In this document: positions 50,971 to 58,289 of the stretch, in pieces
Layout: each line of letters opens with the position of its first letter
Position numbering within the stretch: position 1 is the first letter of the stretch
Assembly (NCBI RefSeq): GCF_900104635.1
Contig: NZ_FNWC01000007.1
Span: 310,001 to 374,000 of the forward strand
Source of the DNA: Coprococcus phoceensis
GTDB lineage: Bacteria; Bacillota; Clostridia; Lachnospirales; Lachnospiraceae
Reading direction: 5' to 3'
DNA: 64,000 nt
Notes under the pieces: generated by a model
What the model was told of the DNA's origin: nothing
The model's input: the letters and a program-made list of their open reading frames with translations, nothing else
Databases searched by the model: none
Position numbers and translations under genes: made by a program

Positions 50971-52299
50971 ATGACGAATTCAATAGCGCAGAAATTTAAT
51001 GTGTTTTCATTGCTGAAGTTTGCATTCCCGACGATGGTGATGATGGTATTTATGTCTTTATATACGATTGTAGACGGAATTTTTGTATCCAGACTTGTCG
51101 GGAGCAATGCGTTGTCCGCGGTCAATATCGTTTATCCGGTCATCAATCTGATGTTTGCATGCGGGATTATGCTATCAACAGGTGGGAGCGCCATTGTCGC
51201 ACGTCAGATTGGTGAGAAAAAAGAAAGTGAGGCAAGGGAAAATTTTTCTTTGATCGCATTGGTGAGCTTTCTGGTAGGAGTGGTGATTTTAGCGGTCGGG
51301 ATACTGTTTTTGGAACCGCTTTGCAATGTGCTTGGAGCGACACCTCTGATTCTTTCAGACTGTAAACGATATTTGGGTGTTCTTTTACTGTTTGGACCGC
51401 TGACGATGATGCAGATGTTTTTTCAGGTATTTTTTGTGACTGCGGGAAAGCCGACACTCGGATTGGTTTTAACGATTACAGGCGGAGTTACCAATGTCAT
51501 TTTAGATTATCTGTTTATGGGACCTATGGGAATGGGCGTGATTGGAGCGGCTCTTGCAACCGGAATTGGACAGACGATCATGGCGGTTGTTGGAATTGTG
51601 TACTTTTTCGTGATCAAAAAGGGGCTTTATTTTGTACGACCGGTATTTCGCAGAACAGTATTGCTGGAAAGCTGTGGAAATGGCTCTTCGGAGATGGTGA
51701 GCAATCTTTCAATGGCGATTGTGACCTTTTTATTTAACCTGACGATGCTGCGTCTCCTCGGGGAAGACGGAGTGGCAGCAATTACGATCGTGCTGTACGG
51801 TCAGTTTTTGTTCACATCAATGTATCTGGGATTTTCAATGGGAGTGGCTCCGGTGTTCAGTTTTAATTACGGGGACAAAAATTATGACCAGCTGAAGCGA
51901 ATTTATAAAATCTGCATGTACTTCATCACGGTATCTTCTATTGTGATTCTTGTGATGGCGCTTGTTTTTGCAGAGCCGATAGTAGGAATCTTCAGTGGAA
52001 GAGATTCAAGGACATATGAAATTGCAGCAGATGGATTTTTCTTGTTTTCTTTTAATTATATATTTGCGGGAATCAATATTTTTGCATCTGCGATGTTTAC
52101 TGCATTTGGTGATGGGAAAAGATCTGCGATCATCTCGTTTTGCAGGACGTTTATTTTCATCGTGGTGAGTATCCTTGTACTGCCATTGGTGATGGGGGTG
52201 ACGGGTGTTTGGCTGTCTGTTCCGCTGGCGGAATTTGTGACGCTGTTCATATCTGTCGGCTACTTTAAAAGTCAGCACAAAAAATACCATTATGCATAG
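50971..52299 (+). CDS. MATE family efflux transporter
   Basis: A 442-residue multidrug and toxin extrusion protein with about 12 helices in two pseudo-repeats. Starts MTNSIAQKFNVFSLLKFAFPTMVMMVF with the typical VSRLVGSNALSAVNIVYPV and GGSAIVARQIGEKKESEARENF of repeat 1, then GVTNVILDYLFMGPMGMGVIGAALATGIGQ. Repeat 2 has SEMVSNLSMAIVTFLFNLTML and GVAPVFSFNYGDKNYDQLK. It is transcribed away from the MerR regulator, which presumably controls it. A bidirectional terminator follows. Confidence 0.94.
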   Translation: MTNSIAQKFNVFSLLKFAFPTMVMMVFMSLYTIVDGIFVSRLVGSNALSAVNIVYPVINLMFACGIMLSTGGSAIVARQIGEKKESEARENFSLIALVSFLVGVVILAVGILFLEPLCNVLGATPLILSDCKRYLGVLLLFGPLTMMQMFFQVFFVTAGKPTLGLVLTITGGVTNVILDYLFMGPMGMGVIGAALATGIGQTIMAVVGIVYFFVIKKGLYFVRPVFRRTVLLESCGNGSSEMVSNLSMAIVTFLFNLTMLRLLGEDGVAAITIVLYGQFLFTSMYLGFSMGVAPVFSFNYGDKNYDQLKRIYKICMYFITVSSIVILVMALVFAEPIVGIFSGRDSRTYEIAADGFFLFSFNYIFAGINIFASAMFTAFGDGKRSAIISFCRTFIFIVVSILVLPLVMGVTGVWLSVPLAEFVTLFISVGYFKSQHKKYHYA

Positions 52300-52326
52300 A
52301 AAAAGACGGGTATCCCCGTCTTTTTC
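52300..52326. terminator. Bidirectional terminator between the MATE gene and yqeY
   Basis: AAAAAGACGGG (52300-52310) pairs with CCCGTCTTTTT (52315-52325) across a short loop; A and T runs flank both sides, so it can stop both converging transcripts. Confidence 0.88.
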
Positions 52327-52775
52327 TACTCTGTCATATAAGAACCAACGATCTCATTGACAAGCTTTCCGTCTGCTTTTCCTTTTACTTTCGGCATCAG
52401 TTCTTTCATGATCCGTCCTTTATCTTTGGCTGTCGGAGCAGTGATTCCAAGCTCGCTCAAAACGCTTTCCACAACTGCTTTGATCTCGTCGGCATCCATC
52501 ATCTTCGGAGCAAATGTCTCCAGCACTGCAAGTCGTCTTTTGCACTCTTCAATCATATCTGTGCGGTCAGAAGGCGTCATCTCCAACGATTCTTTTGTCT
52601 GTTTGATCTCCTTTAAGATGACCTGAACCTCTTCTTCTTCAGTCAAATCAGCTCTTTTATCGATGGCTTTGTTCTTTAACGCAGCAAGTAAAAGAGAAAG
52701 TGTATCTTTTGTGTCTTTATCTTTTGCTTTCATTGCATCGACCATTGCTTTTCTTACTTCATCTGTTTTACTCAT
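52326..52775 (-). CDS. yqeY: GatB/YqeY domain-containing protein
   Basis: A 149-residue helical protein on the minus strand. ATG 52775 is chosen because AGGAGG (52784-52789 on this strand) is 8 nt away; an ATG at 52781 would be too close. Conserved segments: VRKAMVDAMKAKDKDTKDTLSLLLAAL at the N-terminus, LTEEEEVQVILKEIKQTKESLEM, and the C-terminal tRNA-interacting tail GRIMKELMPKVKGKADGKLVNEIV, the same as in GatB. The family's role is linked to tRNA amidotransferase-like functions but not settled. It converges on the MATE gene. Confidence 0.93.
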   Translation of the reverse strand: MSKTDEVRKAMVDAMKAKDKDTKDTLSLLLAALKNKAIDKRADLTEEEEVQVILKEIKQTKESLEMTPSDRTDMIEECKRRLAVLETFAPKMMDADEIKAVVESVLSELGITAPTAKDKGRIMKELMPKVKGKADGKLVNEIVGSYMTE

Positions 52776-52889
52776 TTTCATGTCCTCCTGATTATTCCTA
52801 TTCTATGAACGATTCCATTCAATCTGAATGTATATATTTTAGCATAATAAAGTATGGTATTCAATGAAAAATATGTAATATGAAAATAC

Positions 52890-53008
52890 TTGACAAAACA
52901 AATGAGTTAGTTTAAACTAACGTGGAAATGTGCTGTGACCACACAGAAAATGATTTTGGCAGTGATCAGGCACATTTTATTTTAACTACGAGTTAGTTTG
53001 AGCTAACT
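52890..53008 (+). promoter_or_regulatory. Promoter with two palindromic operators ahead of the siderophore operon
   Basis: TTGACA (52890-52895), a 17-nt spacer and TAAACT (52913-52918). The perfect 16-nt palindrome GTTAGTTTAAACTAAC (52906-52921) covers the -10. A second copy, GTTAGTTTGAGCTAAC (52992-53007), lies 71 nt further on in the leader, ahead of the ribosome site. Between them AAATGTGC and GCACATTT could form a stem-loop. The GTTAG...CTAAC half-sites resemble DtxR/IdeR-type iron boxes; the regulator is not in the window. Confidence 0.8.
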
Positions 53009-53026
53009 TTAAAAAGGAGGAAATTT

Positions 53027-54058
53027 ATGAAAGAGCGGATGTCAACAATCATCCTTGCAGCACTTCTTCTGGTTCTGTCAGCGGTGTCTTTATTTGTGGG
53101 TGTGATTGATGTGACCCCTATAGAATTGTTCCGTGGAAATATGGAACAATTGGAAATCTTTTTGATTTCCAGGCTGCCACGCCTGCTTGCAATCATCTGC
53201 ACCGGTGTCGGGATGAGTACGGCGGGATTGATTATGCAGCAGCTTTGCATGAATAAATTCGTCTCTCCGACTACGGGAGCGACGATTTCGTCTGCGCAAT
53301 TTGGAATTCTTCTGGCACTTTTGTTTATGCCGCAGTCCACGCTGTGGGGGCGGGCAATATTTGCATTTACCACGGCGATTCTCGGAACATGGATTTTTGT
53401 GTGGTTCATACAACGAATTCAGTTTAAAGAAGCGGTTATGGTACCGCTTGTGGGAATTATGTTCGGGAATGTGGTGTCTGGAATTACGAGTTATCTCGCC
53501 TACAAATATGAGATGACGCAGGCACTTTCCTCATGGCTTGTGGGGCATTTTTCAATGGTGTTAAAGGGCAGATATGAGATTGTATATCTTGTGGTACCGC
53601 TTGTGATACTGGCATTTCTGTTTGCGAATCATTTTAACATCGTCGGAATGGGAAAGGATTTTTCCAAAAATCTTGGAGTCCCGTATAAGTTTGTTCTGTT
53701 TATGGGGCTGACGATTGCAGCGATGATTACAGCATCGGTAGTTGTCGTGGTGGGTTCCATTTCCTATATCGGTCTGATCGTTCCAAATATTGTCTCTATG
53801 TTTAAAGGGGATAAGATTCGTGGAACGCTTGTGGATACGGCATTGTTTGGGGCAAATTTTGTTCTTATGTGTGATCTGATCGGTCGAGTCGTAATTGCGC
53901 CGTATGAATTGCCGATCGAATTGATTGTGGGAATTTTCGGAAGTCTGCTTTTTATTATGCTGTTGCTTTACCGGCTGAAACATGGCCGCAAGGCGATCCA
54001 TTTTACCCGTAGAGGGGAAAATAAGACGTGCATTATGGAAGGGGGAACGAGTCTGTGA
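53027..54058 (+). CDS. Iron-siderophore ABC transporter permease 1 (YclN/FatD-like)
   Basis: A 343-residue permease of the FecCD family with about nine helices. AAGGAGG lies 7 nt before ATG 53027. Family motifs include LISRLPRLLAIICTGVGMSTAGLIMQQLCMNK, FVSPTTGATISSAQFGILLALL and VVVVGSISYIGLIVPNIVSM. It is the first gene of a complete importer of the YclNOPQ/FatDCEB type, which takes up ferric catecholate siderophores; the exact ligand is not certain. Overlaps the second permease gene by 4 nt (GTGA). Confidence 0.93.
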   Translation: MKERMSTIILAALLLVLSAVSLFVGVIDVTPIELFRGNMEQLEIFLISRLPRLLAIICTGVGMSTAGLIMQQLCMNKFVSPTTGATISSAQFGILLALLFMPQSTLWGRAIFAFTTAILGTWIFVWFIQRIQFKEAVMVPLVGIMFGNVVSGITSYLAYKYEMTQALSSWLVGHFSMVLKGRYEIVYLVVPLVILAFLFANHFNIVGMGKDFSKNLGVPYKFVLFMGLTIAAMITASVVVVVGSISYIGLIVPNIVSMFKGDKIRGTLVDTALFGANFVLMCDLIGRVVIAPYELPIELIVGIFGSLLFIMLLLYRLKHGRKAIHFTRRGENKTCIMEGGTSL

Positions 54059-55035
54059 ATCGAGCGGTAAATCGAAGAAATCAGAAAAAACTTATCGTGA
54101 TGATGGTTCTTGTGATTTTAGCATGTGCGCTTTACATGTTGGTGAATGTAAAGTTTGGCAATGAGAAATTGTTCTGGTATGCGATGAAAATTCGTACACC
54201 AAAATTAATTGTGATGCTGATCACGGCGTTTGCCATCGGCGGGGCATCTATTGTGTTCCAGTCTATTATCAACAATACTATTGTGACACCATGTCTGCTT
54301 GGAATGAATTCTCTGTACATGGTCATACACACTGCGGTTGTGTTTGTCGCCGGCTCAGGAAGTGTTTTAGCTGTCAATCCAAATGCTGCATTTGCGGTGG
54401 ATCTTGTATTGATGGGCGGAACCGCGACCGTTATTTACAGTTATCTGTTTAAAAAGACAAATCATAATGTGCTTTATGTACTGCTTATAGGAACTGTGTT
54501 GACTTCCTTCTTCGGAAGTATCCAGTCCACTTTGACGAGGGTGATGGATCCGAATGAATATGACAGCCTGCTGGCGACCTTAGTCGCAAGTTTTAGTAAC
54601 GTCAATTCAGAGATTATTGTATTTTCTGTGATTGTTATGGGACTCGTGGTCTTTTGCCTGAGAAAAGAACTGGCTTTGTTAGATGTGATCACACTCGGAA
54701 AAGAACAGGCAATTAATCTGGGAGTGGATTATGACAGATGTATCAGACGACTGTTATTGGGTGTGACGCTGTTTATTGCAGTGGCGACTGCGATGGTTGG
54801 ACCGATTTCCTTTTTGGGACTGATCATTGCAAATCTCTCCAGACAGCTTTTGCAGACATATCGTCACAGTCATCTTATTTTGGGATCGGCATTTTTCGGA
54901 ATGGTGATTCTGGTGGCAGGACAGCTTTTGGTAGAGCAGATTTATTCCTATACCGTTCCGGTAAGTGTGTTTATTACCGTGTTTGGAGGAATCTATTTTC
55001 TGTATCTGCTGCTGAGAGAAAGGAAGGAAAGTTAG
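54055..55035 (+). CDS. Iron-siderophore ABC transporter permease 2 (YclO/FatC-like)
   Basis: A 326-residue FecCD-type permease, partner of the previous one. GTG 54055 overlaps the upstream stop codon (GTGA) and follows GAAGGGGG, so this is the likely coupled start; a longer frame from ATG 54028 lies inside the previous gene. Motifs include KIRTPKLIVMLITAFAIGGASIVFQ, TPCLLGMNSLYMVIHT, GVDYDRCIRRLLLG and MVGPISFLGLIIANLSRQL. The ATPase gene begins 3 nt after its stop. The pair forms the heterodimeric membrane channel. Confidence 0.93.
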   Translation: MNRAVNRRNQKKLIVMMVLVILACALYMLVNVKFGNEKLFWYAMKIRTPKLIVMLITAFAIGGASIVFQSIINNTIVTPCLLGMNSLYMVIHTAVVFVAGSGSVLAVNPNAAFAVDLVLMGGTATVIYSYLFKKTNHNVLYVLLIGTVLTSFFGSIQSTLTRVMDPNEYDSLLATLVASFSNVNSEIIVFSVIVMGLVVFCLRKELALLDVITLGKEQAINLGVDYDRCIRRLLLGVTLFIAVATAMVGPISFLGLIIANLSRQLLQTYRHSHLILGSAFFGMVILVAGQLLVEQIYSYTVPVSVFITVFGGIYFLYLLLRERKES

Positions 55036-55038
55036 ACA

Positions 55039-55791
55039 ATGATTGTAGAAGAATTGATAAAAACATATGATGGAAAACCGGTGGTAGATTCGGTCAGCTT
55101 TTCACTCCCGAAAGGGAAAGTGACATCTTTGATCGGACCAAACGGAGCAGGAAAATCAACGGTTATGGGAATGATTTCCAGACTGATTGCAAGAGATGGA
55201 GGACTTGTCGAGTTTGAAGGGCAGGATATCGGAAAATGGAAGAGCAAAGAGCTCTCGAAGCGCCTTGCGATTTTAACGCAGAGCAACCACATTCAGATGA
55301 AGCTGACGGTGGAAGAGTTGGTGGCGTTTGGAAGATTCCCTTACTCAGGAGGCCGTCTTACAGAGGAAGATAAAAAGATGATTGACAGGGCAATCTCATA
55401 CATGGAACTGGACGAATTTCGAGAGCGTTTTATCGATGAGCTGTCAGGAGGTCAAAGACAGAGAGCGTATATCGCAATGGTAATTGCACAGGATACGGAG
55501 TACATTCTGTTCGATGAGCCGACGAACAACCTTGATATCTACCATGCAACAAATCTGATGAAAACGGTTCGAAAGCTTTGTGATGAGCTTGGGAAAACGA
55601 TTGTTTTAGTATTGCATGAGATTAATTATGCGGCATTTTATTCCGATTATATCTGTGCGTTTGTGGACGGCAAGATCGCAAAATTCGGAACCGTGGAGGA
55701 GGTGATGACGAAAGAGGCATTGACAGAAATTTATAAAGTAGATTTTGAGATTATGAAGATTGCCGGGAAACCGCTATCAATCTATTATTAA
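55039..55791 (+). CDS. Iron-siderophore ABC transporter ATPase (YclP/FatE-like)
   Basis: A 250-residue FepC-type ATPase. Walker A GPNGAGKST, Q-loop LTQSNHI, ABC signature ELSGGQRQRAYIAM, Walker B TEYILFDEPTNNLD, and H-loop LHEINYAA are all present. The C-terminus, FVDGKIAKFGTVEEVMT, is standard. It starts 3 nt after the second permease with AAGGAAAG in the preceding coding sequence. It powers the two FecCD-type permeases. Confidence 0.95.
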   Translation: MIVEELIKTYDGKPVVDSVSFSLPKGKVTSLIGPNGAGKSTVMGMISRLIARDGGLVEFEGQDIGKWKSKELSKRLAILTQSNHIQMKLTVEELVAFGRFPYSGGRLTEEDKKMIDRAISYMELDEFRERFIDELSGGQRQRAYIAMVIAQDTEYILFDEPTNNLDIYHATNLMKTVRKLCDELGKTIVLVLHEINYAAFYSDYICAFVDGKIAKFGTVEEVMTKEALTEIYKVDFEIMKIAGKPLSIYY

Positions 55792-55866
55792 TCAGGTCTG
55801 TTGAAACGACGTAGAAACAGAATTTTACAACAAAAGATTATTGGGAAGAGATAAGGAGAAAACAAG

Positions 55867-56856
55867 ATGAAAAAATTGACAACTTTAGTGCTTGCGCTTG
55901 TGATGGTATTTAGTCTTGCAGCTTGCGGAAATAAGAATTCAGGAACAACTTCAAAAGAAGATACAAATAAAACAGAAAAACCAAAAACAGTTACAATTAA
56001 AAGCTTTAATGCGAACAATGAAGAAACAGATTTGGAAGTGCCTTATGATGCACAAAGAATCGCTGTGATGGATATGGCGGCGCTTGATATTTTAGACAGT
56101 CTCGGATTGGGAGATCGTGTAGTGGGTTCTTCCAGCACATCATTGGACTATCTTCAGGAGTACGTTACGAATGATGAAATTGTGGATTTAGGAACAATCA
56201 AAGAGGCAGATATGGAAGCAGTGATGTCGTGTGAGCCGGATGTGATCTTTATCGGAGGACGTCTTGCACAGTCTTATGATGCACTGAGTGAAATTGCACC
56301 GGTTGTCTATCTGTCCACAGACACAGAAATCGGACTTGTAAAAAGTGTGGAGAAAAATGCAAAGACGATTGCATCTATGTTTGGTGTGGAAGATGATGTG
56401 AAAGATCTGATGGACGGCTATGATGCGAGAATTGAAAAGCTGAAAGCGTTTGCCGAAGGAAAAAGTGCGATTATCGGAATGTGTACAAGTGGAGGATTCA
56501 ATGTTCTCGGAAACGATGGACGTTGCGCTTTGATCGGTAATGAGGTTGGATTTGAGAATATCGGAGTGGATGCAAATGTCGATACTTCTACACATGGGAA
56601 TGAGGCGTCATTTGAATTTGTGGTAGAGAAGAATCCGGATTACATCTTTGTATTGGACCGTGATGCGGCGATCGGTACAGATGGCGCGCAGCTTGCAAAG
56701 GATATTATGGAAAACGAGCTGATTATGGGAACAGATGCTTATAAGGACGGAAAAATCGTCTATTTAGAACATCCTGCAGTTTGGTATACGGCAGAAGGCG
56801 GTGTAAATGCACTCGGATTTATGCTTGAAGATTTAGAAAACGCACTGTTAAAATAA
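55867..56856 (+). CDS. Iron-siderophore ABC transporter substrate-binding lipoprotein (YclQ/FatB-like)
   Basis: A 329-residue lipoprotein. The signal MKKLTTLVLALVMVFSLAACG ends in lipobox LAAC, followed by a Ser/Thr/Lys linker and the periplasmic-binding fold (class III, one long linking helix). Motifs: YDAQRIAVMDMAALDILDSLG, GDRVVGSSSTSLDYL, EPDVIFIGGRLAQSYDAL. C-terminal IVYLEHPAVWYTAEGG matches the YclQ/CeuE group of petrobactin- and catecholate-type receptors. ATAAGGAG precedes ATG 55867. Last gene of the operon, 75 nt after the ATPase. Confidence 0.94.
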   Translation: MKKLTTLVLALVMVFSLAACGNKNSGTTSKEDTNKTEKPKTVTIKSFNANNEETDLEVPYDAQRIAVMDMAALDILDSLGLGDRVVGSSSTSLDYLQEYVTNDEIVDLGTIKEADMEAVMSCEPDVIFIGGRLAQSYDALSEIAPVVYLSTDTEIGLVKSVEKNAKTIASMFGVEDDVKDLMDGYDARIEKLKAFAEGKSAIIGMCTSGGFNVLGNDGRCALIGNEVGFENIGVDANVDTSTHGNEASFEFVVEKNPDYIFVLDRDAAIGTDGAQLAKDIMENELIMGTDAYKDGKIVYLEHPAVWYTAEGGVNALGFMLEDLENALLK

Positions 56857-56882
56857 TAGATTTTATTTGAACCAGTAAAAAT

Positions 56883-56911
56883 GTATAATTTTCCTCTGTT
56901 TACAGATACTA
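56883..56911 (+). promoter_or_regulatory. Candidate sporulation (SigF/SigG-type) promoter of spoVT
   Basis: GTATA (56883-56887), a 17-nt spacer and GATACTA (56905-56911) resemble the SigG consensus (GHATR and CATnnTA). SpoVT is a SigG-regulon gene in Bacillus. Confidence 0.5.
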
Positions 56912-56953
56912 TTTCCAAAGTTGGAAAGTACAGTAAATGGAGGAATTTTTATT

Positions 56954-57496
56954 ATGAAAGCAACAGGAATTGTAAGAAGAATTGATGATCTGGGGAGAGT
57001 GGTCATTCCAAAAGAAATCAGGAGAACACTTCGGATTCGAGAGGGAGACCCATTGGAAATATTCACGGCCCGAGAGGGAGAGATTGTCCTGAAAAAATAT
57101 TCACCGATCAGTGAGCTTTCCTCATTTGCAAAAGAATATGCGGAAAGTCTTGCGGTAACGTGCGGAGCAACGGTCTGTGTGACGGATCATGATCAGATTA
57201 TTGCGGTATCCGGTGCGGGAAAAAAAGAATTACAGGATAAATATGTGAGTAAACAGTTGGAACGTATTTTTAAGGAACGGGAAGCAGTGCATGCATCGGC
57301 AGGTGAAAAGAAATATGTGGCGGTGATTGATGAACGGATACAGGAATATGAAGATGAGATCATTCATCCGATCCTGTGCGGAGGAGATGTCATCGGAGCG
57401 GTAATTCTGTTAGAAAAGAAGAAAAAATTTGGAGAGACAGAAGAAAAACTCGCCGCATGCGCAGCTAATTTTCTTGGAAGACAAATGGAACAATAG
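56954..57496 (+). CDS. spoVT: Stage V sporulation protein T
   Basis: A 180-residue regulator of forespore gene expression. ATG 56954 follows GGAGGAA by 8 nt and starts the AbrB-type swapped-hairpin DNA-binding domain: MKATGIVRRIDDLGRVVIP and KEIRRTLRIREGDPLEIF. The rest is a GAF-like sensor domain (residues 60-180), the SpoVT layout, and matches its length of about 178 residues in Bacillus. Its presence points to a spore-forming, or recently spore-forming, ancestor. An in-frame upstream extension to 56921 has no ribosome site. Confidence 0.95.
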   Translation: MKATGIVRRIDDLGRVVIPKEIRRTLRIREGDPLEIFTAREGEIVLKKYSPISELSSFAKEYAESLAVTCGATVCVTDHDQIIAVSGAGKKELQDKYVSKQLERIFKEREAVHASAGEKKYVAVIDERIQEYEDEIIHPILCGGDVIGAVILLEKKKKFGETEEKLAACAANFLGRQMEQ

Positions 57497-57550
57497 AAGC
57501 ATAAAACCCTTCGGACAATCATAGATTGTGATATGCGAGGAGGGAATAGT

Positions 57551-57925
57551 ATGGAAAAACAGGTTCAAAAAGAATCGAAGCTCATATGGATCTTGAAATC
57601 ACTGCTTGCGGCGTATCTTGTAACGGGTATATTGCTTGTGCTGCTGACATTTTTATTGTATCAGTTTGAGCTGGACGAACAGAAAGTGACTGCGGGGATT
57701 GTGGTGATTTATGTGGTGTCTACTTTTGTGGGAGGTCTTATATTAGGAAAGCTTACAAAAGTAAAACGATTTGCATGGGGCTTGACGCTTGGGGTTGCTT
57801 ATTTTGTATTGCTGCTTTTGATATCGCTTGGGATATACAGGGGGATTGACGGGAACTGGAGCAATATTCTTACGACATTTCTGATGTGTGCCGGAGGGGG
57901 GATGTTTGGAGGAATGATTTCTTAA
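57551..57925 (+). CDS. TIGR04086-like membrane protein
   Basis: A 124-residue protein with four hydrophobic segments: LKSLLAAYLVTGILLVLLTFLL, VTAGIVVIYVVSTFVGGLILG, WGLTLGVAYFVLLLLISLG and ILTTFLMCAGGGMFGGMIS. GAGGAGGGA precedes ATG 57551. Genes of this type (as I recall, TIGR04086 family) lie close to the SCIFF peptide and its maturase in many clostridia, as here (94 nt before the peptide). A role in export or membrane handling of the modified peptide would be a guess. No clear terminator separates it from the SCIFF promoter region. Confidence 0.78.
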   Translation: MEKQVQKESKLIWILKSLLAAYLVTGILLVLLTFLLYQFELDEQKVTAGIVVIYVVSTFVGGLILGKLTKVKRFAWGLTLGVAYFVLLLLISLGIYRGIDGNWSNILTTFLMCAGGGMFGGMIS

Positions 57926-57975
57926 GTAATTCTTAACCGAACTGAGAAAAAAGGCTTTCAAAACATACAGTCCTG

Positions 57976-57984
57976 TGGTATAAT
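57976..57984 (+). promoter_or_regulatory. Extended -10 promoter of the SCIFF peptide gene
   Basis: TGGTATAAT (57976-57984) is a consensus extended -10. The -35 position (about 57956) only weakly matches (TTTCAA). The RNA would start near 57991, 29 nt before the peptide ATG. Confidence 0.65.
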
Positions 57985-58019
57985 AACAGAAGTAATGCAA
58001 AGCGAAGGAGGAAATGACA

Positions 58020-58163
58020 ATGAAACATATCAAAACATTGAATACACAGACATTAAACAATACAGTGAAAAAAGGTGGATGTGGAGAATGTCAGACATCA
58101 TGCCAGTCAGCATGTAAGACATCTTGTACAGTAGGAAATCAGACTTGCGAACAAAAAAGATAA
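58020..58163 (+). CDS. scfA: SCIFF ranthipeptide precursor
   Basis: A 47-residue peptide. ATG 58020 is preceded by GAAGGAGG 8 nt upstream. The N-terminal leader MKHIKTLNTQTLNNTVKKGG is the near-invariant SCIFF leader. The core has six cysteines at 21, 24, 28, 32, 36 and 43, each followed within a few residues by Ser/Thr acceptors (e.g. CQTSCQSACKTSC), matching 'six Cys in forty-five'. SCIFF peptides are modified by their radical SAM partner, which forms thioether bonds from Cys to a non-alpha carbon (ranthipeptides). The maturase gene follows after 126 nt. The final biological activity is not established with certainty; quorum-like signalling was proposed in clostridia. Confidence 0.96.
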   Translation: MKHIKTLNTQTLNNTVKKGGCGECQTSCQSACKTSCTVGNQTCEQKR

Positions 58164-58221
58164 TGATTGCGTAAGCTGAACAAAAAGACAAGTGCTGTCT
58201 TTTGACAGTAGACGCAGGCAG

Positions 58222-58247
58222 AGAATGTGCGATGGCACATTCTTTTT
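58222..58247 (+). terminator. Hairpin terminator between the SCIFF peptide and its maturase
   Basis: AGAATGTGC (58222-58230) and GCACATTCT (58235-58243) form a 9-bp stem with a four-base loop, followed by TTTTT. It lies 59 nt after the peptide stop and 43 nt before the maturase start, so it probably sets a high peptide-to-enzyme ratio by partial read-through. Confidence 0.85.
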
Positions 58248-58289
58248 GCATGACAGAAAAAATAGAGAAAATAGAAAGGGGTACATGTT

